23,694 nucleotides of DNA, taken from NCBI GenBank assembly GCA_039184055.1, contig JBCDBH010000048.1, positions 1 to 23,694 on the forward strand, in the 5' to 3' direction. Below are positions 1 through 6,775 of the stretch, piece by piece (position 1 is the stretch's first letter; each line of letters starts with the position of its first letter). Source of the DNA: JBCDBH01 sp039184055 (lineage in GTDB: Bacteria > Acidobacteriota > Thermoanaerobaculia > Multivoradales > J023). Made by a program: the position numbers and the translations under genes. Below the pieces are notes generated by a model. That model ran no database searches, was not told where the DNA came from, and was given only the letters and a program-made list of their open reading frames with translations.

Positions 1-1839
1 AATGCCAGTCCCACCCGCCCAGGCCCGGCGGCCTGGAACCAGAGCGGACCCAACGAGGTGATCAAGCTCGAGGACACGCAGATCATGAGCTCGAGCCTGT
101 TCTTGACCGGCATGGTGGCGACCGTCGACAGCGATTTCATCCTCACCCCGCAGGGTGGCTTTCCCGATGGTCCGGTGGCCAACATCGACGAGGACGCCAT
201 CTGGCGCAACAACTTCGCCCACATCGAGACCTTCCGGCCCCAGGAGCAAGTGAGGCTCGACGGCTCGTACTTCTTCACCACCGGCGATATCAGCCACGAG
301 CTGAAATTCGGTGCCGGCTACCGCAGCGTCGAAAGCAGCTCGTTGAGCGGCTGGCCCCAGCAGATGTACAGCCTGTCACTGATCGGCCCGATCACCGCGC
401 TGGCCCGCGACGGAGTCAGCGCGTTGTCGAGCGATTACACATCGCTCTTCGTCCAGGACACGCTGAGCATCGGCAGCGCGACCATCAACGCGGGTCTGCG
501 CTACGACGCCCAGGACGGTCGGTTCGAGAGCTCGACTGTGCCTGGCGTCGTAGGTTTCGAGGACGCCGATCCAGCGACCGGTTTCCGTGGCTTGCCGACC
601 GCGACCTTCGATGGCGGCGACGACGGCTTCGATTGGCAATCGATCACCCCGCGTATCGGCATCACCTGGGCCCTCGGTGATGAGCGTCCGGTTCTGGTGC
701 GCGCCAGCTACTCGCAATTCGCCGACCAGCTGTCCCTCGGTACAGCGAGCCAGATCTACCCCGGGGTAGCAGCCACCGCCTACTTCCTCTTCGAGGATCT
801 CGACGGCGACGGCCAGGCGACCAATATCGGCGAGATCGTGCGGGATGGCTTCCTCTTCGACAGCGGCTACGACCCGCTCGCCCAGACCTCGGTCAACCAG
901 GTCGACCCGTCGTTCAACGCCCCCATCACCGACGAGCTGATCCTCGCCGTCGAGCGTCAGTTCGCTCCCGATCTGGCGATTTCCCTCCAGGGCACCTACC
1001 GCGTGCTCAGCGACCTCGCCGAGCAAGAGCGTCTGGTGATCGGCGAAGATGGCGCCATTCGCACCCATCGGCGTGACGACTACGTGCTCGCCGGCAATCT
1101 AGAAGGCATCCTCCCGGACGGCTCGTCCTACGACGTGCCCTACTACGGATTACGCGACGGCATCACCGAAACCCAAGGCTTCCGTCTCGAAAACGGTGAT
1201 CGCAAGCAGGAATACCTGGGTCTCACCCTCACCATCAACAAACGGCTGAGCAACCGCTGGATGATGCGTGGCAACATCACCTGGTCCGACTGGACCTGGG
1301 ACATCCCCGAAAGCGAGCTCGAAGACCCCAACACCTACCTCGCCAACCTCAACGTCGACGGTGCCGACGTCCTCTTCGGCTCGGGCTCGGCTTCCGGTGC
1401 GCGTGGCAACGTCTACATCAACAGCGATTGGGGCTACAGCCTGAGCGCCCTCTACCAGGTCGCTCCCGATCGTCCGTGGGGCTTCAACACCGGCCTGGTG
1501 ATCAACGGTCGCCAGGGCTACCCGACGCCCCACTTCCGCGGTGCGGTCGCCCTACCCGGCATCAGCACCGGCTCCAGCAGTGGTGGCACCGCGCCGATCC
1601 AGGTCGCCGACCCCGATGACTTCCGTCACGAAGACATCTTCATCGTCGACGCTCGGCTCGAAAAAGAAGTCCAAATCCGTGATCTCGCCGTCACCCTGAG
1701 CATCGACGGCTTCAACCTCTTCAACGAATCCAACGTCCTCCAACGCCTGAGCCGTCTCAACGTCAGCAATGGCGATCACGTTCAAGAAATCCTCAGCCCA
1801 CGCGTCTTCCGCTTCGGCGTGCGCTTCAGCTTCAACTGA
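1..1839 (+). CDS. TonB-dependent outer-membrane receptor, C-terminal part (5' end outside the window)
   Basis: The frame is open from base 1, so the gene starts upstream; 612 codons are visible. The protein is rich in alternating polar/hydrophobic stretches typical of outer-membrane beta-strands, such as the run ending in AGLRYD, and it ends in RVFRFGVRFSFN, a terminal strand with an aromatic C-terminal region as outer-membrane barrels have. This matches the barrel half of a TonB-dependent receptor; the plug domain is not seen. Such receptors take up large or scarce ligands across the outer membrane using TonB energy. An aspartate-rich DLDGDG loop encoded near 798-815 resembles a calcium-binding loop. 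The substrate cannot be told from the sequence. A strong intrinsic terminator lies just after the stop codon, so the gene ends its own transcript. Codon 58 (GTG) is an internal codon, not the start. Confidence 0.85.
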   Translation, partial: NASPTRPGPAAWNQSGPNEVIKLEDTQIMSSSLFLTGMVATVDSDFILTPQGGFPDGPVANIDEDAIWRNNFAHIETFRPQEQVRLDGSYFFTTGDISHELKFGAGYRSVESSSLSGWPQQMYSLSLIGPITALARDGVSALSSDYTSLFVQDTLSIGSATINAGLRYDAQDGRFESSTVPGVVGFEDADPATGFRGLPTATFDGGDDGFDWQSITPRIGITWALGDERPVLVRASYSQFADQLSLGTASQIYPGVAATAYFLFEDLDGDGQATNIGEIVRDGFLFDSGYDPLAQTSVNQVDPSFNAPITDELILAVERQFAPDLAISLQGTYRVLSDLAEQERLVIGEDGAIRTHRRDDYVLAGNLEGILPDGSSYDVPYYGLRDGITETQGFRLENGDRKQEYLGLTLTINKRLSNRWMMRGNITWSDWTWDIPESELEDPNTYLANLNVDGADVLFGSGSASGARGNVYINSDWGYSLSALYQVAPDRPWGFNTGLVINGRQGYPTPHFRGAVALPGISTGSSSGGTAPIQVADPDDFRHEDIFIVDARLEKEVQIRDLAVTLSIDGFNLFNESNVLQRLSRLNVSNGDHVQEILSPRVFRFGVRFSFN

Positions 1840-1866
1840 GTGGCGTACAGCTCCGCTCGACAACCC

Positions 1867-1897
1867 AGCCGGCCCTCGGGCCGGCTGTTCCTCTTTT
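1867..1897 (+). terminator. Intrinsic terminator after the TonB-dependent receptor
   Basis: AGCCGGCC (1867-1874), a CTCG loop and GGCCGGCT (1879-1886) form a perfect 8-bp GC-rich stem. It is followed by the T-rich tail GTTCCTCTTTT (1887-1897). It lies 28 bases after the receptor stop codon. The reverse direction has no T tract, so it should act on the plus strand only. Confidence 0.8.
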
Positions 1898-1906
1898 CAC
1901 ACAGCC

Positions 1907-2671
1907 CTACTCGACGAGCCGGAACGTGACCCGGACTCCGGCTCGAATGGTGATCCTGCCGAGATCGACAGACTCGTCTCCCGACGGACTCGGCGCTTGA
2001 CTACTGGCCTGAGACATCCCCAGATCCCGCCCACTCGACCTCGTCCAACTCGAATAAAACCAGCTTCTGCCCGTGTAGTCCTCGTAAATGCTGATCGGAG
2101 CGCCGATGTCCTGACCGAGCACAGCAGCCATCTTCTGAGCCTTCTCCTTCGCGGCGACGAGCGCCGCGTCTCTCGCCTGCTCCCGGTACTTCTTGAACTC
2201 CGTCGTCTGAAAATGCACTCCATACACGGCTGCCGCGCCAGCAGTCAGAGCCGCTGAGACCACGGACTCCAGCTCGAGCTCCGACGAGAGCGTTACAATC
2301 AGGGTCGTTTTGGAGTCATAGACCCTTGGCTCGCCACTTCGCGAGTTGCTCAGGTACTGCCGTCGCACAGAAATGCTCTCGAGCTGAATCTTGTTCTCGG
2401 GAACCCCTTCCTCGCCAAGCGCCTCGACAACCGCGTCTCTCGCCGCGACCGTCTTCCGCCTTGCAACCATGATGTCAGTGTCGGACTTGTCGAAACCCAA
2501 CACGACGAGAATCTTGTCCGGAACCACATGAACCGAGGCCTCTCCGCTGACCGAAATATGGTCTTCCTCCGCTTTCTGCCCCCAAAATTGCGCGGATGCA
2601 ACTGACGCAATCGAGCTGATGGCAAAGAACGTGACGACCCATACCCAACGCCGTGTGATCGACCTACTCAT
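1907..2671 (-). CDS. Secreted SIMPL (DUF541) domain protein
   Basis: A 254-residue protein. The ATG at 2671 is chosen because AAAGGAGG stands just upstream; the longer open frame to 2767 lacks such a site. It begins with a signal peptide: MSRSITRR, a hydrophobic stretch, then a signal peptidase I site after ASA (about residue 27). The mature part opens with ISVSGEASVHVVPDK, the hallmark start of SIMPL/DUF541 domains, and continues with the KTTLIVTLSS and GVHFQTTEFKKYREQARDAAL blocks of that family (YggE/BP26-like). These periplasmic or outer-membrane-associated proteins have been linked to stress tolerance, but the molecular function is not settled. It lies alone, converging on the receptor gene. 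Base composition is less GC-rich than in the large operon further right. Confidence 0.85.
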   Translation of the reverse strand: MSRSITRRWVWVVTFFAISSIASVASAQFWGQKAEEDHISVSGEASVHVVPDKILVVLGFDKSDTDIMVARRKTVAARDAVVEALGEEGVPENKIQLESISVRRQYLSNSRSGEPRVYDSKTTLIVTLSSELELESVVSAALTAGAAAVYGVHFQTTEFKKYREQARDAALVAAKEKAQKMAAVLGQDIGAPISIYEDYTGRSWFYSSWTRSSGRDLGMSQASSQAPSPSGDESVDLGRITIRAGVRVTFRLVE

Positions 2672-2828
2672 GCTCGTACCTCCTTTATATATCAACCTTT
2701 TTTTAGGCCTCAACGGTTCTTTCGCCGATTCGCCTATTTCCACTGAGTCACCGTCTACCTGCATCACATAAATAAGGGCGACATCCGCTACTCAACCCCG
2801 TCAAAGCGGCTCGACATACCTAGCCACC

Positions 2829-2919
2829 GGCACGGACAGCATGACGCCAGGCCGAGTAGGGAAACGGAGGAGTCTGAAGGGGTGAGGGTGAAAGCGAAGG
2901 CACACGCCTCCGCCGCAAA
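2829..2919 (-). pseudogene. Broken fragment of a TPR-like gene (copy of the interior of the neighbouring gene)
   Basis: This stretch is strongly similar, base for base, to 3650-3738, which encodes residues about 76-106 of the intact TPR-like gene. Shared exact runs include GTGAGGGTGAAAGCGA and ACAGCATGACGCCAGG. Read on the minus strand it gives AFTLTPSDSS, matching AFTLTPSDTS. One extra base follows, after which the match (FPY-AWRHAV) continues in another frame. There is no start codon or ribosome binding site. It starts 14 bases beyond the stop of the intact gene and is best read as the remnant of a second family member or of a partial duplication. Confidence 0.75.
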
Positions 2920-2933
2920 GGAGCTGTGCCGAA

Positions 2934-3965
2934 TCAGCGGTACTGACGACGCCGCGAGCGCTCGGCTGCCAAAGCGGCTTTGAGCTCGGGTACGGGGTCG
3001 ATCGCCTCGGGTGAGGCCAACCAGGTGATTGCCGCTTTTTTCAGAGGCTCGGATGTATCGGGATGATCGCGCAGCGCGCGCATGGCGGCGCAGGCTGCTG
3101 GGTGGTCTTTGCTGGCGACGTTGACGAGGTCGACGGCACAGCGCGCCGCGTCGAGTACGGCGCCGATTTCGGCAAGGTTTTCGGTTGCCCAGACGAGATT
3201 GGCGAGGCCCGGTTTTTCATGACCGATCTTGACCTGGAAGAAACCGGCGGCCCATGACAACACCAACGACGATCGGGTCGGCTCGACGTAACCTCGACGC
3301 TTCATGCGCTGTGGAACGAGGTTCATATTGTCCATTTCCCAGAGAGCTCTAGCTGGATCGATTTCGAACATGGCCGAGACATAGCTGATCGCGGCGGCGG
3401 TCCGGACCCGATCACCAAATGGGTAGACGCCTTTGCGCTTGCGAGATTTTGCTTCACGAATCGCTTGGGAAGCCTTGAAGGCTGCTCTTTCCCAATCCTG
3501 TCGATCGAACGCAAACCGTCCCTGACTCAGAAAAAGGAGTGCTCGTACACAAGCGTAGGGCTGGGAACGCGAATCACCGAGCAAGTCGAGCCCGGTCTCG
3601 ACGTCTTCTTCGGCGCGCGTCTGGTCGTTTCGGTGAATCCAATATCGAGCCCGGACAGCATGACGCCAGGCTGAGTAGGGAAACGAAGTGTCCGAAGGGG
3701 TGAGGGTGAAAGCGAGTGTAAACGCCTCCTCCGCAAGCTCGAAATCGGCGGTGGCGCTCCGCGTCGCGCCAAGGATGGTGTAGCCACGCACCTGTCTATC
3801 GGTGTCGTCCACGTGGCTGAGCTCCTCCGGCAGAATCTCGGCCCAGTGTCGAGCGCGGGCAGGATGATCGAGAAGTAACTCTTCTACCTTGTCCATATAG
3901 TGGTCGAGCATCAATCCACGAAGCGAGGTGTGGAGAAATTGCCGACGCGGATCTTCACGGATCAT
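2934..3965 (-). CDS. TPR-like helical repeat protein, downstream of a small peptide gene
   Basis: A 343-residue, alpha-helical, soluble-looking protein with no signal peptide or membrane segment. Helical hairpin repeats of tetratricopeptide type are visible at about residues 62-90 (GATRSATADFELAEEAF), 98-130 (SAWRHAVRARYW...AEEDVETGL) and 137-171 (ALLFLSQGRF...ASQAIREA), with weaker helices after. No enzyme motif or helix-turn-helix is evident. The start ATG at 3965 has GGAG eight bases upstream, but this site is inside an 11-bp stem (3973-4007), suggesting translational control. A 33-codon gene lies 78 bases upstream on the same strand, and a broken copy of part of this gene lies just downstream. 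The protein probably binds a protein or peptide partner. A signalling role with the upstream peptide is inference; the partner is unknown. Confidence 0.75.
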   Translation of the reverse strand: MIREDPRRQFLHTSLRGLMLDHYMDKVEELLLDHPARARHWAEILPEELSHVDDTDRQVRGYTILGATRSATADFELAEEAFTLAFTLTPSDTSFPYSAWRHAVRARYWIHRNDQTRAEEDVETGLDLLGDSRSQPYACVRALLFLSQGRFAFDRQDWERAAFKASQAIREAKSRKRKGVYPFGDRVRTAAAISYVSAMFEIDPARALWEMDNMNLVPQRMKRRGYVEPTRSSLVLSWAAGFFQVKIGHEKPGLANLVWATENLAEIGAVLDAARCAVDLVNVASKDHPAACAAMRALRDHPDTSEPLKKAAITWLASPEAIDPVPELKAALAAERSRRRQYR

Positions 3966-3972
3966 CTGCCAA

Positions 3973-4007
3973 GCTCCTATGCGTTTTCTCTTTTATCGCA
4001 TAGGAGC
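3973..4007 (-). promoter_or_regulatory. Hairpin that buries the Shine-Dalgarno of the TPR-like gene
   Basis: GCTCCTATGCG (3973-3983) and CGCATAGGAGC (3997-4007) form a perfect 11-bp stem with a 13-base A-rich loop in the minus-strand transcript. The arm nearest the gene contains GGAG, the ribosome binding site of the start at 3965. Folding of this stem would hide it. Bases 4004-4007 also belong to a second stem (4004-4037), so the two structures compete. Confidence 0.7.
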
Positions 4008-4037
4008 ACCGGACGGTGCAAGCATCGCCCGGTGCTC
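4004..4037 (-). promoter_or_regulatory. Competing hairpin between the peptide gene and the TPR-like gene
   Basis: GAGCACCGG (4004-4012) and CCGGTGCTC (4029-4037) form a perfect 9-bp stem with a 16-base loop. It starts 6 bases after the stop codon of the small peptide gene. It shares GAGC (4004-4007) with the stem that hides the next ribosome binding site, so only one of the two can be complete at a time. No T tract follows on the minus strand, so it is not an ordinary terminator. Confidence 0.6.
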
Positions 4038-4043
4038 GATCCG

Positions 4044-4145
4044 TCAGCCGTACGGATCGATCCACGCGCCGCTACGGTCGCGTGGCGCTTCGGTTTTCTC
4101 CGCGTTCGCTAGACGGATCAGAAGGAGGAATAGGTCGACGAACAT
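4044..4145 (-). CDS. Small peptide gene (33 residues) upstream of the TPR-like gene
   Basis: A 33-codon frame with an excellent ribosome binding site: GGGGGAAAGGAG lies 5 bases before the ATG at 4145. The peptide begins MFVDLFLLLIRLANA, a short hydrophobic segment ending in an AxA-like sequence that could be a cleavage site, and ends in RSGAWIDPYG. The middle is charged. A longer frame without a start signal extends upstream and was discarded. The stop is followed at once by two overlapping hairpins and then the TPR-like gene. It could be a leader peptide whose translation controls the downstream gene, or a secreted or membrane peptide sensed by the TPR-like protein. The hydrophobic part is short and lacks a positive N-terminus, so export is doubtful. 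I do not recognise a named family. Confidence 0.6.
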   Translation of the reverse strand: MFVDLFLLLIRLANAEKTEAPRDRSGAWIDPYG

Positions 4146-4228
4146 CGATACTCCTTTCCCCCGAGGTGGTTCACTGACGACATGACAGCGATAACTCGGG
4201 GCGTCTCTCATCTTCACGTACCGAGCAC

Positions 4229-4247
4229 GAGATCCTGCCAAGATCTC
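4229..4247. repeat. Short inverted repeat in a divergent intergenic region
   Basis: GAGATC (4229-4234) and GATCTC (4242-4247) flank a 7-base spacer. The site lies in the 199-base gap between the small peptide gene (-) and the hypothetical gene at 4345 (+), so it could be an operator. I see no convincing -35/-10 pair in this gap. Confidence 0.3.
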
Positions 4248-4344
4248 CCCACTCCTTTCGCGAAGACATTCCAACTGTTCGAACCGCTTCTGACGACAAA
4301 AGCGATCCAGTAGGGTCTCTGGGAACGGAAGAAAGGAGCGATTC

Positions 4345-4983
4345 GTGAACGAGTTGAAACTTCCCTGCCAAGAGAATCGTGATCACGGCACAGCTCACCA
4401 TGCGGTGGATCGTGTCCAAGACGCCATCACCGAAATCGCGGTCGAGCTGATGCGTATCGAGCGCCGACTCGTCTCGCTCGAGGAATCCCTACCGATGCCA
4501 CCAGACATGGATCGCATCGCCGAGGATCACGAGCTATCCACCCTCAGCTTCGATGTTTCCGGCTGGTTGAGCTCGACCCGTGAAGATCTAGTCGCGCCCG
4601 CTGTCGATTGTCTGCGCCGAGCCGCGTTGCGTACCGATCTCGACCTGCGTCGTGAACACCGACAACGGAAGAAGATCGAGCGAACCGAACACGAACAAAC
4701 TTCGACGATCGAAGATCGCTTCGAAGCGTTACAACACCTGATTCGCAATGCCGTAGCGAACCTTCGCGGAATCGATCTCCACCTTGCTACGGCGACCTCC
4801 GCCAAGGCACCGATCCACGATGGCTTCGATCCCGTCACCGAGCTCCTCGCGGCGATCGAGACCGTCCGCACTGACCTTCTGACCGACGCAATCGACTCTC
4901 TTCATGTCGCTGGGCACATCGACAAGGAGCGACTACGAGCTGAGGCCGAGCGTCGCTCTCAAGAAATCATCATCGTCCCGTAA
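4345..4983 (+). CDS. Hypothetical helical protein
   Basis: A 212-residue protein starting at GTG 4345, seven bases after AAAGGAG. It has no signal peptide, membrane segment or recognisable motif. Most of it is charged and helical: residues about 20-50 (HHAVDRVQDAITEIAVELM and following) and about 95-135 (LDLRREHRQRKKIERTEHE and following) look like coiled coils. Helical segments continue to the end, which is EIIIVP. I do not recognise the family. Codon choice is regular for this genome, which supports a real gene. Its stop TAA (4981-4983) directly touches the stop of the convergent membrane protein gene, leaving no intergenic base. It is divergent from the peptide/TPR locus, sharing a 199-base upstream region with it. 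Confidence 0.6.
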   Translation: MNELKLPCQENRDHGTAHHAVDRVQDAITEIAVELMRIERRLVSLEESLPMPPDMDRIAEDHELSTLSFDVSGWLSSTREDLVAPAVDCLRRAALRTDLDLRREHRQRKKIERTEHEQTSTIEDRFEALQHLIRNAVANLRGIDLHLATATSAKAPIHDGFDPVTELLAAIETVRTDLLTDAIDSLHVAGHIDKERLRAEAERRSQEIIIVP

Positions 4984-5589
4984 CTAATCCGACCGAATCA
5001 CATATCCCTGATGCTCTTCCTTGTACTCGTATTCCAGATGGAGCTCTACATTGTCATTGACGATCATCGTGATCGACGCATCTCTCGGAGGCTCGCTGGT
5101 ATGCCACACAACGAAGCTCGATTCGTATGTCCCACCGGGAGCGACGACAACTGGACCCGGATCAAGATAGATCGCGGGATTCATCTTCTCCGGAGTCACA
5201 TTTGCCCAGTGCACTCCGACGCCGGCTGACTCGACGACAACCGCATACGAACGAGGGGAATCGGTCATATTCGAAAAAGAGCAACGCACCAAAGCTCCGT
5301 TCGTCAATGGACCCTTGAGATCTTGAAGCGTGGCACGATCAATGACGACCTGATGCTCGTTTTTACGATCAGCTTCCTCCTGAGCAAGCGCGAGACCGGC
5401 TGCGGAGATCTCCAGCGCTTCTTTCGATATCTGCGCCTGATCCGCCATGTAAGAAGCCTGCAGACTCGTGAAATACAAAGACAACAAGGCGATCAAAAGC
5501 GATGTGACGCTCAACACCACCGACGGACCCAGGCGAAACCACGGCCCTACGTTCACAAGGTCTTTTTCGTCTCTACCGTCGCCTTCCAC
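4984..5589 (-). CDS. Hypothetical membrane-anchored protein
   Basis: A 201-residue protein if started at GTG 5589, which has GGGAG seven bases upstream. The open frame extends to 5679, but those earlier start codons have no ribosome site and the upstream DNA holds an inverted repeat. A charged N-terminus (VEGDGRDEKD) is followed by a membrane helix at about residues 22-42 (SVVLSVTSLLIALLSLYFTS), then a helical segment with QAQISKEALEISAAGLALAQ, then a beta-rich domain with PGGTYESSFVVWHTSEPP. The last part probably lies outside the cytoplasm. No family is recognised. It converges with the 4345 gene with no gap. Confidence 0.6.
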   Translation of the reverse strand: MEGDGRDEKDLVNVGPWFRLGPSVVLSVTSLLIALLSLYFTSLQASYMADQAQISKEALEISAAGLALAQEEADRKNEHQVVIDRATLQDLKGPLTNGALVRCSFSNMTDSPRSYAVVVESAGVGVHWANVTPEKMNPAIYLDPGPVVVAPGGTYESSFVVWHTSEPPRDASITMIVNDNVELHLEYEYKEEHQGYVIRSD

Positions 5590-5600
5590 GAGTGTTCTCC

Positions 5601-5690
5601 CATCGTGCGTGAATAAGCACCAGCCCGAGGCGCTTGCATGCCCACCGACCATTACGAGCTCGAGAACAGCGTTATTCACTCGTCACGATG
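5601..5690. repeat. Long-spaced inverted repeat upstream of the membrane protein gene
   Basis: Left arm CATCGTG-C-GTGAATAA (5601-5616) and right arm TTATTCAC-TCGT-CACGATG (5672-5690) are complementary over 15 bases, interrupted by unequal bulges of 1 and 4 bases. The spacer is 55 bases. The left arm touches the ribosome binding site of the gene starting at 5589. It may be a paired binding site or a large hairpin in the leader. Confidence 0.5.
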
Positions 5691-5715
5691 AAAGCCGTTG
5701 TTCACGCGGTGCCGA

Positions 5716-6546
5716 TCACGTTGCGGATTCGGCGAGACCCAAATCGAAAACCTTGTCTGCCGTTCTCCACAAGAACGGTTCCAAGTCGGTTTCGGTCATC
5801 TCCAAAACATCCAGACTAGAAAGGCAATCCGCTGGCGTGATCATCGGATAATTCGAGCCGAACATGACCTTGAGACGACCGTGGCCACGAAGATACGCGA
5901 CCAGCTCCGCGGGGTAACGCTTGGGCTTGTAGGCCGACGTGTCGATATAGACGTTGGGGAACTTCGTCGCGAGCGACACCATTTCCGCCGTCCACGGAAA
6001 GCCGATATGGCCCGCGACGATCGTCAGCTCCGGAAACTCCAGGGCCACGGTTTCGAGATAGGGAATGGGTCTTCCAGGCTCGGAAGGGCAAAGTGGCCCG
6101 GTATGGCCGACCTGGAGACAAAAAGGAACGCCCAGCTCCACACACTCGGAATAGACCGGATAGTACCTTCGATCATCGGGAGGCAAATTCCACAACCACG
6201 GCAACACCCGAATCGCCTTGAAGCCAAACTCCTGGATACACCGTCGAATCTCCAACACAGCCTGGCGTGGTCGGCGCAGATCCACGGAGCCGACCCCGAC
6301 GAGAAGATCCGGTGCTTCAACAACCCATGAAGCCACCTCCTCGTTCGAAATCATCGGGCCGTTGGGTCCGTACCATGCACTCACCAAAGCCTTGTCCACC
6401 GACGCGGCATTCAACGCGGCAATCGTCGATTCGAGCGGCACCTCTGAAGGCTTTTCTTGCTTCGTCCAGCGAAAAAGCGACGCAAAAATCGGGTCAGAAA
6501 GAAAATCTGGCGTCGGATGCTGCATCCAAGCGTCTACGATCTTCAC
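5716..6546 (-). CDS. Amidohydrolase-2-like TIM-barrel protein with replaced metal ligands
   Basis: A 276-residue protein starting at GTG 6546, four bases after GGAGG. The fold pattern is that of amidohydrolase-2 proteins: a first strand IVDAWMQHP (residues 3-11), AIRVLPWLWN (111-120), FCLQVGHTG (142-150), TIVAGHIGFPW (175-185), NVYIDTSAY (198-206) and VMFGSNYPMI (227-236). In metal-dependent members the first strand carries HxH and the last carries an aspartate (GSDYP). Here these are WxQ (7 and 9) and N232, so the usual metal site is incomplete; H148 and H180 remain. The substrate is unknown. It may belong to a non-canonical subgroup, or bind without hydrolysing. It has its own promoter, with an extended -10 (TGGTACACT) about 25 bases upstream, and is not part of an obvious operon. 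Confidence 0.75.
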   Translation of the reverse strand: MKIVDAWMQHPTPDFLSDPIFASLFRWTKQEKPSEVPLESTIAALNAASVDKALVSAWYGPNGPMISNEEVASWVVEAPDLLVGVGSVDLRRPRQAVLEIRRCIQEFGFKAIRVLPWLWNLPPDDRRYYPVYSECVELGVPFCLQVGHTGPLCPSEPGRPIPYLETVALEFPELTIVAGHIGFPWTAEMVSLATKFPNVYIDTSAYKPKRYPAELVAYLRGHGRLKVMFGSNYPMITPADCLSSLDVLEMTETDLEPFLWRTADKVFDLGLAESAT

Positions 6547-6571
6547 GTGGCCTCCATGAGTGATGATCGAG

Positions 6572-6580
6572 AGTGTACCA
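6572..6580 (-). promoter_or_regulatory. Extended -10 promoter of the amidohydrolase-like gene
   Basis: On the minus strand TGGTACACT is an extended -10 element (TGn plus TACACT). Transcription would start near 6565, giving a leader of roughly 20 bases that includes the GGAGG site. No good -35 hexamer is seen. The same TGGTA core occurs before the macrodomain operon and before argS. Confidence 0.45.
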
Positions 6581-6669
6581 ACGCGCGTGCCAAAAAAGTC
6601 ACCCGCGCCTCGTTTGCTCGGCCACGATAGAGTTCACCCACTCGACCACCGCGTGGGGAAGGAGCCTCC

Positions 6670-6775
6670 ATGACCGATACACCTAAAGATTCCGCTACCT
6701 CGAAATCGCCTATTCCTCGATCGGGTCTTCGCCGATGATGGCAAGGTCGACATGGCGGAGCGGGCTCAACGATGA
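6670..6775 (+). pseudogene. Short, probably frameshifted reading frame
   Basis: An ATG at 6670 sits five bases after AAGGAG and begins MTDTPKDSATSKSPIPR, but the frame stops at 6738. A second frame across the same DNA is open and protein-like towards the end (RVFADDGKVDMAERAQR) and stops at 6775 in an ATGA overlap with the next start codon. A single frameshift near 6714-6725 would join the good start with the good end into one peptide of about 35 residues. This may be a mutation, a sequence error or two unrelated short frames. No function can be given. Confidence 0.35.

Noticed and set aside
2672..2767. N-terminal extension of the SIMPL protein (start at 2767)
   Set aside because: The start at 2671 has AAAGGAGG and begins a clean signal peptide; an extra 32 charged residues would spoil it.
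2934..4145. Calling the peptide/TPR locus a true RRNPP quorum-sensing pair
   Set aside because: No helix-turn-helix is visible, the gene order is reversed relative to Rap/Phr, and the peptide lacks a typical positively charged export signal. It is kept as a hypothesis only.
4171..4419. Minus-strand frame of 82 codons in the region divergent from 4345
   Set aside because: There is no ribosome site, it overlaps the supported plus-strand gene, and its composition is random-like.
5590..5679. Longer form of the membrane protein starting at GTG 5679
   Set aside because: There is no ribosome site for it, and the segment holds an inverted repeat and reads as noncoding.
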